NCBI GenBank assembly: GCA_010094025.1
Contig: ML991775.1
Coordinates: 434,001-498,000, forward strand
Length of the DNA stretch: 64,000 bases
Direction: 5' to 3'
Source of the DNA: Viridothelium virens
Taxonomy: Eukaryota; Ascomycota; Dothideomycetes; Trypetheliales; Trypetheliaceae
The position numbers were made by a program, and so were the translations under genes. This document shows, one piece after another, positions 31,425 to 42,825 of the stretch. How positions within the stretch are numbered: position 1 is the stretch's first letter; each line of letters opens with the position of its first letter. Below the pieces are notes generated by a model. The model saw only the letters and a list, made by a program, of their open reading frames with translations, made no database searches and was not told where the DNA came from.

Positions 31425-33286
31425 ATGTTGAAATCTTCCCAGAATGAGCACTGGCTTTCTGGTCAACACGATTGCAGGGATTCATTTCGCTATATGGGAT
31501 CGTCTTCGAGCCAGCATGTCGATGCGACAATAGTGTCACCAAGCACTGCTCGAGACAGCCAAAAGACGACTTCTCTGGGGTTCTGGACGTCCTTACAAGG
31601 CCAAAGTGAGAGCACTCGTGGCTCCCTGGGATATATCCCCACATATGATGGGTTTGGACGTCGTAAATTGTGTTATCCCGAAGCAAGCCGAGAATCCCAC
31701 CCTCCGATGACAGTACGTGAGACTGCCAGCGACTCTGAGTACAGAATCGCTCCCAGAACGACGCACCGCTTCCGGCAACGACCTCGCTTCCAGCCTCGCA
31801 CGATTCCTGTCTTTCCTGCACGCTTTACCCAACCTTCTAACACTGGAAAGATGACAGTCTTTTCGAGCAATATCACTCCCGACCCGCACCTCGCATGGCT
31901 ACCTGTCTGGCAGCGGCAGTTTTCAGAGGACAATCTGCCCATCGAGTTGTCTGTTCTCGAGCCCACACGGGTCGTGATTCAGAGGCGCATAGATGCACTT
32001 CCTGTGAAAGACGAGATGGGTAACGTCGTTGTCGGCTGTGATGGCCAACCTCTTCTTGACTTCCGATATGAAGGGCAGCCAGTCCTCCCGGACCGAATTC
32101 CAGACCGTGTGGAAGCGTGGCGTCTCGTAGCATGGCAACTCTGGGCTCCCGACTTGAACATGATGGACTTTGCGGTGCGAATGCATGCTGAGAAGAAAAA
32201 CCATCTAGAGATCGAACGTGAAACTCGGCGACTCAATTCGGCAATGGGTCGCTGGCGCAAAGAACGTGGGGGTCTCAGTATGCAACGACGTCCGAGTGGT
32301 GCCGTGGCAAAGAACGAGCTGAGCGTCATTAACCGCATCAAAAGCGAGCCATACGACTGGGCTTTGAACACAGCTTACAATACTGTATGGCTTGTGGATC
32401 AGGAGGCTAACACTGTGACTCAGCCAGAGCTGGATGGGAGGCCTACATCAAATGTCCATAAGCTCTCAGACCTTGGACCACCTCAAAAAGTCTCTGACCG
32501 GATTATCTCCATCCGCAATGAGCTGGCGACTCGAGAGAAAGACGCGGAGGATAAGAAAACCACCTGGGACAAATTGGAGTATGGCAATCAGATGCGCCAT
32601 CAGACTCGAAAGCAGAATCTCGAAGACCGAAAGGCACTGGGCATGTCAGCATTCAAGAAAAGCTTGAAAGATGACACTCTTCCCAGCATCAAGCCCAAAC
32701 GCGCTCGGTATGAAGTTCTGAATCCGAATCGCTTCAAGGAATTCGATACCGAGCTCGCTGCCACGGACATCGACGAGTTGATTGGGGAAGAGATGCCGTC
32801 AGGTTTTGGACGCAGGGAATTTGAAGGATTTATTCTCCTTGGCAGACCTACTCGCGAGCAGGTCGATGACTTTGTCCGCTCGGCCTTAGCCAGTAATTTA
32901 CCAGGAAGCTTAATATTAGACGTCCAAACTACCTCTGGTACCTGTACTTCCGCGCCCGAAAATGAGTCTGTCTCCGATTTGGACTCAGAAGGCTTGCCCG
33001 AATCACCCAAGCTTTCCTCCGGATTTCGGTCACTTAAGCGCCCCTTTGAAGCGTTCGTCCAGTCTAGTGATATCCCTGCTAACCGCTCAGATGATTCTGT
33101 AAGTCTCTTTACTTACTTCTCTGCTTTCATAAAGATTTGCTGAGACTAACGACTTCGAAGCATTGGGAGACAAGCTCAGACACAAAGGACAGCAGCCTTG
33201 TAGAGCCTGGGACCAGCTCCCAGAATACCAAAGGCGATACCATGAAGATCGAAGAAATTGAAGATGAAGAAATGATGGATGGCTAA
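31425..33286 (+). CDS. Gene A: hypothetical protein with GNxV...GQPVLP...RWR...GGL module
   Basis: Two exons, 31425-33098 and 33161-33286, 599 residues. The intron (GTAAGT, branch GACTAAC) is convincing. I do not recognise the protein. The first ~180 residues are disordered and basic (FRQRPRFQPRTIPVFPARF). A folded-looking module spans about 185-315: DEMGNVVVGCDGQPLLDF, GQPVLPDRIPDRVEAW, a Trp-rich helix, GRWRKERGGL, then NELSVINRIKSEPYDW. Charged coiled-coil-like sequence follows, with REKDAEDKKTTWDKLEYGNQ, a nuclear-localisation-like KPKRAR and an acidic end EEIEDEEMMDG. The same module recurs in genes B and C. The combination suggests a nuclear protein, but function is unknown. The ATG at 31425 is the first in frame; 31851 (MTVFSSN) is an alternative. 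Confidence 0.75.
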
Positions 33287-34301
33287 GTGCGTTCAATGGC
33301 ATGTGTATGTGGCCCATGAGTTGATGAATGGCACAGAAGATCGAAAATCAAGGGGAAAAAAATAGAAATTACAAAAGTTTTGCGTGGCGCGCCTTCTATT
33401 GCAGGATTTCAGCGGCGCTGGCTCGCTATTTAGCAGGAGCCCCTACGTGTTTGTACCGATGCTCGTTCCTCCGGTGGTGGCTGAGGGCGCGGATCACAAA
33501 ACGACACATTAACACCTTTCTTCATTTGGCATTTCTTAGGGTTAGAAACAGTATGCAGATACAGCATGCAATGGTATGAAAACAGGAGCTTGGCAATTGT
33601 GGTATTGCTAGTGGAGGAACTATGTCGGGGTCTTTGCTTTTATCGTACTAGGTTTGCTTGACACAAAGTCCCGGATTGATTGATACAGAGCACTGATGTT
33701 AGCTTTGTCGGCTCCATACCAGATAAATATGGGTCGCAGGAGAACGGTATTTTGGGACTCTTGCTTGCGCAGCTGCGCAAATTCCGGCGTTCTACCTCTT
33801 GTTTCTGTAGCACTGACGAGGTCGAAGTTCAAAAGACTTTGTCAGCGGAATATTGTTGTTCCAACTCAGATCCAACGACAACGACAACGACAACCTACCT
33901 AGGTAGTATTAGAACATCCCCTTCGTCTCACAGCTTCGATTCAATGAGATTTGGGAGTCTACTCACTGTGTCTTTACAAAGCTTGCGACTTCGCTTAATT
34001 GCGAATGTGAGGAAGTACCATTGTCTTGCTGCAGGCCAGACTCGCCCAACCAAGCCGTCTCCTTCGCCATCACTCAACCAAAAGCCGACTCAATTAGGAC
34101 ATGCTCTCACTTCATTGGTAGTGATGTTTGATCGTGACGTATAGACTTTCATCCGTAAGTAAGCATTGTAGTGATTCCTAAGAAGGTGAGACCTAAGAAG
34201 GTGAGAAAGAGGAAGCAGCATCAGCATATAAGCGCGGGTCTCTCGCTATCGCTGCATCTTCGCAACAACCTTCTGCCACGAGAAAACAAGACTCGAAAAG
34301 A

Positions 34302-34439
34302 ATGAAAGCATACCTACCTAGCTTTTTATCATTGCGACTACAGCCCTACGTCATTATATCCTGTGTCTTTCCACTATCGCTTATCTGTGCTCAGAAATAT
34401 GCGCAACGGGCAGACCCTTGCCAGGGCGCATCCTCATGA
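34302..34439 (+). CDS. Possible small peptide frame with TATA-led promoter
   Basis: 45 codons from ATG 34302 to TGA 34439. The predicted peptide starts MKAYLPSF, has a hydrophobic stretch (PYVIISCVFPLSLICA) and a short polar tail with one Cys, so a signal-peptide-like front is possible. A TATAAG lies at 34227, 75 bases upstream. Gene B has TATAAG 74 bases before its ATG, with a similar CTTC(G/C)CAACAA(C/T)C leader. That parallel, rather than the peptide itself, is why I list it. It may equally be a dead 5' end of a former paralogue. Confidence 0.25.
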   Translation: MKAYLPSFLSLRLQPYVIISCVFPLSLICAQKYAQRADPCQGASS

Positions 34440-35013
34440 CCCGCGTTTGATGAGCAAAGCTCTCTCAACATTTTTTAGCATGGAATTTGAAATATGATAT
34501 TTCCCGATCTGGTCGTTCTTTGCCGCAGTCCCCGCAGAGATCATCAGCGGGTGACATAGCCCACGGGCCACCAAAATGCGGCTGAAACGTAGGGCCAAGG
34601 CTCAGGAACATTGGATATCACCGACGTTTTTACCACTGAAAGTTCGAAAACCCCCTCTAGTGGATACTTCACAAAAGAGGAACACTCACCGCATTCAGAG
34701 ACTAAGGGATTGAATAGAGGCAAAAAGAAAATGCGAATCGAAAGAGCCACCCTTGTGATAGGGAATCCTGTTCCGCGTCCAGTCAAATCTGGGAGATCCC
34801 CAGCAACCTTTCGGACCTGTTGCTGAACACTTGATGGCTTGCCTAGATTTCGTTCAGCCAAGGCAGAAAGGAGGGGTTGGGCAACGTTGTGTGTTGTTGT
34901 GATCGGAAATGAGGGGCCCGTGAAGCTGTGATTCTGAAGTAAGGACGCCACAATGGTGAGCTTCGATAGCCATGAGCGTGTAGCAAGCTGCTAAGCGACA
35001 TCAGACTGACGCG

Positions 35014-35087
35014 TATAAGAGCCTGTCGTGTCTATATTCTCCTGCACCTTCCCAACAATCGCATATCTTTGCTCACAAAAAGTACTT
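35014..35087 (+). promoter_or_regulatory. TATA element and leader of gene B
   Basis: TATAAGAG at 35014 followed by a pyrimidine-rich leader containing CACCTTCCCAACAATC and the ATG at 35088. The spacing and leader resemble those at 34227-34302. Confidence 0.45.
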
Positions 35088-37347
35088 ATGGAGTCTTCTC
35101 AGCAAATACTCTTTTCTATGCATCCCTCTACACAGGAAGCTGAGCAGCAACCGTGGATGTCGGACCTGAATGACTTTGGCAACATGAATCTTCCTATTCA
35201 AGGCACGTCCCAGGACGCCTTCGCGAAGGCTAGCTACACTACCATCAATCCATCTTTCAATTCCAACGTGACAACACCGACCATATATGGGAATTACTCA
35301 GACATTCTTGGAACAGCGAGGAGCTCTTCAGTCCAGTTGATTCCAGATGTTGCCTTCTCGTCGGTCGGGCACGCTACTCATAACTATACGGGGACTGACT
35401 CGCAACTACTTGTGCTACCTGGTGGCTATCCGCAACCATCATTGGCTCCAGGCTATTCACACTTAGGCGGAGTCAATCCGCAGGATAGCCTCATATCAGC
35501 TACCTATCCCAACACCCTGTCGCACACTGTCGCAACCCAAAATGTCGTCACACAGCCTTCAGTCGTTGGGACAGGCTACTCAATCTCAGACAATGGCGCT
35601 TCCCAAGAAAGCCTTATGCCAACTGGATATGCCGACTCTTTTGCCCACCACACGACACCCAAAATTGATAATGATCACTTCAGCGGTAAGTAAATCCAAT
35701 CTATCTCTCGCTAGTCATGCTGATTTTCCAATAGAAGTAAAAGCCATCGACGTCCTTGCCAGTCAGTCTGGGTCATGTTTCGAGGGTAACAGTGCTCAAA
35801 CGCACAATACCTCGGACAGCCCCGCAATCACCTCGGACAAATCACGAGATGATAGATCCGACGCATTCTCTAGTCTGCATATTCCTCCAGAGGCTGACCA
35901 CGGCCTAATTGATAAAGCTCTGGAGGACGTACCGCCATTGCGAATTCCGAAACCTAAGTCGCGTAAGCGCAATAGAAATGCGAGAAATCGCAGATCCACT
36001 TTGAATACCACAGCAGCTAATCGCGATTACCCAACGCCGGAGGGTATCACGCCAGGCTCGGATAAGCCGCTGCCTGTGGAGTTCGGTTTCCTGGAATTTG
36101 ACCGCAGCCCCGAGGCTTATCCGAAGATTAAGGATGCAGTCCTGGACGTCAACGGGAATGTTATTATTGGAAATAGTGGTGATCCATTGCGACACATTTT
36201 GGGTCGCAACGGTCAACCGGTCTTACCCAACGAGATCTCGAGGGCAGACCTTTTGAACGGCAGGAACCCCTATTACTGGCAAGCAAGTCATCCGTTGCTA
36301 CGCCAGAAGGACATCTTTGATCGGGTGACAGACTATGCTCCGTCTGAAATTGGTAAGCAAGGCAGGGTCAACGCACTTGCGAATGTCCGCAATCGCTGGC
36401 GCGCTAAGTACGGTGGACTGGATTTCATCCCCAAGACGATTCCCGAAGACAAGAAGTCGTTCAGTAAATGGGATCTACAACGTGTCGATTCTCTGTCAAG
36501 CGAGCAGATCAGACTAGGCATTGTCTGGGAGATCTGCCCTGACCGAGACAATACCATGCGCGACCCATTCAGCGGCACGACATACAAAATTCCTCAACGA
36601 AAACCGAGTCCCCGTGTTCCATTGCTCCTGAAGCGTCTGACGTACCTCAAGGATAAGGCTGCGGCTCTTGGTCTTCCCTCATGGGAGAGGGCAAAAAGCT
36701 TGGAAATCTTGAACAACTCACGTTTTATGGTGGCCCGAGCGAATCGACAAAAGCAGGACAACCAGTCCTTCAATGGATCCAATGTCTCCATTCACGGCAG
36801 CGAGAACGCTGGTGACCTTCCCGAAGTGACCGGACAAGATGGCAAATCGGATCCAGATTCAAACGAGATTTACACACAGGAGCAGGGCACCCATCAACTG
36901 CTCGCTCAATTGGATGGTACTCCACCTTCGACTGAAATTACTCAAATTTCGGCTGAAGATAGTTCTCTTGCTCTACTTGATGGATTTGAATCGAATTTCG
37001 TAGCTCAGGAACATAGCTCGCTCCTCCCGACCCAGGACGGCGTGCCAGCGATTTCACCTGTGGCAGGCCCCTCTCAGTCGAAGAAGCGCAAATCTCTACA
37101 TGACGACGACGATGACGAAGACAATGGAGTCGCTTCAGACGTAGCCGATCGACCGACAAAGCGCGCTGCTATTGAAGGGTCTTCCGGCGATTTCTTCAAC
37201 ATGACTGCTAACCAAATCGCCTCCCTTTCCCTACCCGTCAGCACGACAGCTCAGAGCATTGCTTATGGACCTTCTGATACGTCTATTCAGGACCCCTGGG
37301 GCTTGGGCGCGACTTCTGAGGATGGTATCAATTTGAATTGGCTCTAA
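35088..37347 (+). CDS. Gene B: paralogue of gene A with GNxx...GQPVLP...RWR...GGL module
   Basis: Two exons, 35088-35685 and 35735-37347, 736 residues. The 49-nt intron (GTAAGT...CCAATAG) splits a Glu codon. The N-terminal ~230 residues are Ser/Thr/Asn/Gln-rich with repeated PxxGY motifs, resembling an activation or prion-like region. A basic patch (PKSRKRNRNARNRRS) precedes the shared module at about 335-445: DVNGNVIIGNSGDPL, GRNGQPVLPNEISRADL, YWQASHPLLRQKDIF, NRWRAKYGGL, then RVDSLSSEQIRLGIVWEI. The tail has SKKRKSLHDDDDDEDNG, a classic NLS next to an acidic run. The function is unknown. Nuclear location and a regulatory role are inferences from composition. Confidence 0.78.
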
Positions 37348-38125
37348 GATTACCTTCTGCTTGCCTGGTTTGTTGGCGAAATGATTCGGTGGGAAATTTC
37401 CTTTGCAAGGCTTTTCTGTATCTTTATGCTTGAGCATATTATTGACAGGACAATCAGGCCCAGTTGATGGTTGGGAGGAAGGCTTTGTGTTTGTGGCCTC
37501 AAAATTTGCCAGTAATGCACTGCTATCGAAAACTGTAGATGGCAACCTCTCAGCAGATAGTATTTGTGCAACCACGATGATTGATTCAAACATTCTTAGG
37601 CTATGACACCAAAGTAATAGCTTAATTCATTCGCCTGGGGTGACGAGATCTATGCAATGAGATCTTTGCTTGGGAACTCCCAGGTAATACAAAACAGAAG
37701 CAGAACTGTTATGCCCAAAGGTAGATCGTAAATCAAATCTTTGAGATGCCTAAGCCAAAACTTTGGACAGGGGTCATCCTAATCGTGTACAGAAGAAATA
37801 GCGCTATACTTTAATTCATTTGATCCTCTCCATACACCTAACTCGTTTGGTGGTAATACAATTATAGGGCTTTAGTCGCCCGACACTCCCGCCGTTTCTC
37901 ACCAAAACTTGACTACTTCAATTTATTTTTTGTTCAATACTCTAGGAGACAATATTTTATATTTTTTAATAAAATTAAAATTAAAAACCATAAGAATACA
38001 TTAAAAGAAGAATAAAAACATTCTCTTTAATTTTGTTGATTTGAGGATTGATAAAAGTTTAGTGATTTTACGCTTACCTATTTTTGGTGAGGTGTGGGGA
38101 TTTTCTGTGTCGGGAAACTTGACCA
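37348..38125. other. Gene-free, AT-rich stretch
   Basis: From about 37900 to 38060 the sequence is extremely AT-rich (runs of TTTTTAATAAAATTAAAA type), unlike the coding flanks. This resembles the TA-rich end state of repeat-induced point mutation. No gene is visible. Confidence 0.7.
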
Positions 38126-40020
38126 CTAGTACTGTACATCAGGCATCTGCGCTATCTCCTTTAGCAACACGTTTGCGAGGATACTCGATACCGTCTTTGC
38201 CTTGAGATTCATAAAGGGAACGAGAACTCGCTCAAGCGAGCTACTCGGACCTTCGTTAGCTTCCATAGCTGCTGAAATTCTCGGAAAGAGATTTTGCCAG
38301 GATATTCGAGACTCTTGTACGAATTCTGTTTGATGCGATGTCATAGGTGTGATCAAGCCAAGAAACAACCCTTCCGCTCGGTTCGAGCTGTTATCATTGG
38401 AACTATCGAACGGGTTGTATTCCCTCCAGCTGAAATCAAAATCAGTATGGTAAACCGAATGCTTTTTCTCGTAAGAGCAGGCCGAAGCCTTGTCCTTGCC
38501 CAACTGGCTGCCTGCGAGTAGTGCCAATGCTGCTTGGATAAGCACATAGTCATCGTCTTCAGTCTCGAAGTACCTCCGAAAAGCTAGCAAGCATACACGC
38601 AGATAATGCTCGAGAGGTGTATCGCCCACTTGAGGAATCTCCATGGCAGATGTTGTATATTTGACTTGACCGACGAGTCGGCCTTTAGTGGAGATTGTCT
38701 GCGTGAACTCGATGAAGTGGAATGATGTCCGTCCGTTGCTAGCATGACAGATCCTCCATATCTGCGGTGTGTATGTCTGTTCCAGAAATCGCCAGTCGAT
38801 AACCCAAGACGCCAAACTTGGGTTAGAGACCTGCATGCCTGCAAGTTCAAGGACCGCTTCAAGTTCAGATTGCTTTAGAAATGCTTTCGATAGATTAGTA
38901 AAGACAGTTGTAACCGTGGAGCCATAGTCCGGTGATGGGAAATCACGAGCATCACAAGCCAAACCGAGGATAGAGAACACAAGATCACGCTCGTCAGTAG
39001 CATGGAAGAATCTGGACAGCTTCAGAAGCTGCATGAGCGACATTCCCTGCTCATCATCTTCATCTTGATGCCAAGTGATCATTGTCTTGATGAATTTGAC
39101 GTAGCGTATATAATGTTCTTCGAGCTTGTGCTGCTCCGACTCGCTTTGGGGAGCGAGCTCATACAAAGCTTCTAAACCTGCTTCGATGATAACCTCCAAT
39201 TTCAGGAACCGATGAGTATTATCTGCTGCTCACTCTGAACTATTTCCTGAATAATCCATTTTCGCGTAAAAAGTGGACGACGCATAATGCTTGCCCAAGC
39301 CGAGCTTGCTGCAATGACATTGGGCGGAGTACCTCCATTCGGCTCATTAGAGAGTGAACTTGACCTTGTTGAACGGTTCTGTATAGATGACAAATAGCTT
39401 GTTAAGGCATCGTCCTGCCGCGGCCACGAACTTCGATTGACAAGGTCTAGGAGACTCTTGACACTGCTATGCTCAACTTGCGGGGCATCATCGAATTCAC
39501 CAATGTACAGCAACAAGTAACTAGACTGACCATAAATGGTGGTCATGAGAAGAATCTGGGAGTTACGTTCCTCGATGTCTCTTTGATTAATACATATCTG
39601 ATCAATCCAGATGCGTTGAACTCCATGACTTCGTAGCCGCTCAAGAGCCCGATATAGTGTCGCTGTAATTGAAAGTTCAAATTCATGCTTGCGCCCAATG
39701 ACGGTATTCTCGACCTGAATAGCGTGGTCAAAAACTGGCGGTCCCACGAAATAAGATAAAGTTGCAAATTTCGGGCTGTCCGAGAGATCGACGACTTCTA
39801 AGGTTGTATGAAGGGGTGCGTGAAAATGATCCTCCTGCATAAATGAAAGTAGGCGGATATCCGACTGATTCTCAAGCCTTACTTGTGCATAAAGCGCACT
39901 AGATGATGTATCGGGCGGTCCGGATCGCGGTAGCCGTGAAGATTTCTGTCGACGGCTCTGCAACCTAAACAACTTCTTGAGCGAAGAAGCGGAAGGCATG
40001 TTTAGAGCCGTCCAGAGCAT
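38126..40020 (-). pseudogene. HET-domain (heterokaryon incompatibility) gene, frameshifted
   Basis: Two minus-strand frames abut. 40020-39202 begins MLWTALNMPSASSLKKLF and carries the HET domain: FATLSYFVGPPVFDHAIQVE, then RIWIDQICINQRDIEERNSQ and TTIYGQSSYLLLYIGE, then WIIQEIV. It stops at a TGA (39204-39202) just where the HET fold would continue. 39199-38126 resumes in another frame with the typical second half, including DERDLVFSILGLACDARDF. The two overlap in sense with a one-base offset and no room for an intron, so a one-base loss (or a sequencing error) is the simplest reading. HET proteins trigger cell death when unlike strains fuse. It lies inside the AT-rich block, consistent with decay. 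Confidence 0.85.
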
Positions 40021-40469
40021 AATATGGCCGTCGGCGAAAAGTCATTTTAGGAGATTGAAACCTTTCCAACGCGTCGTAAGAGAGGAGTCGTCGGAAGAGG
40101 GTCTAGACCATGGTCTAGTGTTATCGGGGAAATGGTGGCTAATGTGGCAATCTATCACTCCTGTGAGCCTGCAGTTGCTCTAGTCCAATTTCAGGAACCA
40201 TACACACAGTTACATACTTACTTAGGCTCTACAACCGAGAAAAAGCTGTCGCAATCTGGCACCTATGCTGTCGCCCTGCCTTCTCTCCTGTTACTGCACT
40301 CTCTTATCCTACCAACTTCAATTAGATTTGATTCATTTAGAATAAAGAATTCTAAATTGTTAGTAGAGACATAAGAAGTTAGAGAGATCTAGAGTTTTAA
40401 TCAAGAGGGCGAGATCGGAGTACCAAATTGCCACACTAATCACTCTGCCGTAGAGTCAGGATAGAGAGT

Positions 40470-40690
40470 TCCCAAATTCAGGCACCATGAAGGTTGAATT
40501 GGACTGGCTTGGGCTGGCCAAGACTCAGTCAGTCTGGCTCAACCACTGTTTGGGCAGCTGATTTAGTGCTCGCGTTAAATTCTTCGTAACTTAGGCCTGT
40601 CAGTGGAAATGGACATTGTGTGAGGTTACTTTGTCCTTGAATATATCCCACTATATTCCCATACGAAATGACCTCTCCATACGCCGAACT
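40470..40690. repeat. Decayed repeat, copy 1
   Basis: Shares TTCAGGCACCAT (40478) with copy 2 and a terminal block GGTTACTTTGTCCTTGAA (about 40624) with copies 2 and 3. It is the most diverged copy. Confidence 0.6.
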
Positions 40691-41614
40691 AGATTAGTGG
40701 TGTTAACACGCTGACTCGGCAAAAATTACTGTCGGCAAAGGCGCGCGAGGTGACAGAAACCCGTGCGTGTTGACACTACCGCCAACTACGTGCAGTTTGC
40801 GCGGTCATCATCTTCGATCTCTGTACTTGTTTAAAGATAATTATAAGTGTTGAGAGAAAACAGCCTTGATTTGGACAGCGAAGAAACCGCGTACAGCTCT
40901 AAGAAAGCCCAATGTGGGGAATGTATGTTGGCACTGGATCCTTGTTTTTATCACTCTTCATTATTTATAAGCAAAACAAAGAACATGCATAAGGAAGCAA
41001 CGGAAAATGAAGTGGAAAAGAAAGTGTTAACGTGCGGTCTTTGAATCTGGGCGGAGAAGGAAGAAAAGTAAGGGAAAAATAATTATAAAAGATAGTTTAA
41101 AGAAAAAAAAAATTTATCTCCGCTCCCAGAATCCTGGCTTATTGTTAACTTGAAGCGACTTATGGAAGGCGGGGTTAAACGTACGAACTAGGGACCTTTC
41201 GGTGGCAGATTGTACATTACAGCCGAACTAATTCGGTTAGTCGCCATATTACTTCTGATTCTGAATCGCTTACCGTGATAAACCAACTACACCAAGCGGA
41301 GATATAGTATGGGGGGTTTTTTTTTGTCAATATATAGTCATCAATATTCATCAATGGACTAAAATATGCAAACCCCTAATCTTTACAAAAGTGTCTAAAC
41401 GTCTACTAATATATTAAGATAGCTTTTACATTGCATAGTTTGAGAATATTCCCTACTTCCATCAAATAATTATTATCACCTCCGTCAACACAGCCCGGCG
41501 CCCAGAGCACTCTATAAACGTCATCTACCAGCGGCATGTAAGTTACCTTGGCTCCAATTATCGGCGTGATCACGGACGATGCTAATTCCAGCAACTACAG
41601 TCACTCGTTCAGGT

Positions 41615-41850
41615 AAAGGGTCCCAGCTTCAGGCACCATCAAGATCAGATCACGCTGACTCGGGCTACGCTCATGCTAGCTCATACTGCCTCATAGCAGC
41701 TCAGGGCACGCTCAAGCCTACTCAGAATGGCTCAGCAACAGCTTAGACTGCTGACTCGGCGCTTACGTTACACTCCTGTGTAACTCACGTCTGAAAACTG
41801 AAGTAGCCATAGATGAGATTACTTTCCATGGAAGATCTTGCGAATAGAAT
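41615..41850. repeat. Decayed repeat, copy 2
   Basis: Contains CAGCTTCAGGCACCATC, a run of GCTCA-type short motifs, ACACTCCTGTGTAACTCACG and GAGATTACTTTCCATGGAAG in that order, matching copy 1 at the front and copy 3 in the middle and end. Confidence 0.65.
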
Positions 41851-42139
41851 TTGTCTATATTACAAGACTCGTATAAAGAATCGATGTCTCAGTTAAGATG
41901 CTATTACTTGATAGCGCGTGCGATATCATCTTCAGAAAGCAGAGTGGCTGTATCATTCAATCCAGATCGTTGTTATAATTTGCGCAAGCGGTCTTCTATG
42001 TGCCCTTCCGTCTTTCTCGTAGCTTCTTTTGTTGCGGCAATTCCATCTTCATAAAGAAAAAAAGTGGCTGCCTCAGATGTTATGTCCGATATGCACAGTA
42101 TTTATGTTAGTCGTCCTATTTACGGCGGGCCTGCCGTAC

Positions 42140-42365
42140 TTTTCTCTGACCCTGTGCCTGATTTAGCTCACGGCAGCTCGGAGCGTACTCAATGTGGCTC
42201 AGGGCGTGCTCAAGCTAGCTCAGTGTGGCTTAGTAACAGCTCCGGCTACTAACTCAGCGCTCAGGCTACACTCCTATCATCTGTGTAACACACGTTCGAA
42301 AGCAGAAATGGAGTTTGTATGAAGGTACTTTGCCATTGAAGATTCCCCGCTATTCTCTCCTTCAG
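42140..42365. repeat. Decayed repeat, copy 3
   Basis: Runs of GCTCA-type motifs (GGGCGTGCTCAAGCTAGCTC), then ACACTCCTATCATCTGTGTA, then GAAGGTACTTTGCCATTGAA. The same order as copy 2 with scattered C/T and G/A differences and small indels. Confidence 0.65.
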
Positions 42366-42825
42366 GAAACCCTGCTCTCAAGGCATTTGTTTGCTCAAAT
42401 AACCATTTTCAATCTTGTTGTTGATGGTCAAAAGCCAATATTTCCGAAATTTTCACGGGAGGGGGCCTCAAGCTGCAGATTTGAAGATACCAGCTAAATC
42501 AATGCTCGGATGAAATTTGGTGACTCAGGAACTCTGCAACACATGGCCGGCTCTCTCGTATGTGCGAAAATTATAATTGCCAGCTTCCTCGAAGAGTCTC
42601 CAAAGTGACGAAGATGACGTGTGTAGAGCTTACAGTATCTTGTAGTGAAGGGAGTGTGAACGAATCTCTCTGCGCTGTAGGCTAGTCGAAACAAGGCAAA
42701 TTCTGTTTATTCAACATTGCTTGAGCCGAGAAGTAGCACGTAAAGAGCTTTTGTTTTCAAAATGTTTCGTCACTTTTCACTTCATACCACCCCAGCTTTA
42801 CGCGCCAGCTTTGCCTCCAAACTTT

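Larger units (their letters stand above)
33287..35087. other. 1.8-kb interval between genes A and B
   Basis: Holds an ACGACA microsatellite (about 33869-33893), the palindrome ACCTACCTAGGTAG next to it, a possible 45-codon secreted-peptide frame (34302-34439) and a minus-strand frame of ~70 codons (33620-33832; IFIWYGADKANISALYQSIR) with coding-like composition but no start or family. Nothing else is supported. Confidence 0.5.
40021..42825. other. AT-rich, repeat-bearing block without intact genes
   Basis: About 2.8 kb of AT-rich sequence with homopolymer runs and no coding frame over about 80 codons that shows any motif. Contains three decayed copies of one repeat (listed separately). It looks like an old, mutated transposon or repeat cluster. 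Confidence 0.65.

Noticed and set aside
38126-40020. Intact two-gene reading of the HET locus
   Set aside because: The second frame lacks an ATG at its start and carries the C-terminal half of the same HET protein type, so one broken gene is more likely than two genes.
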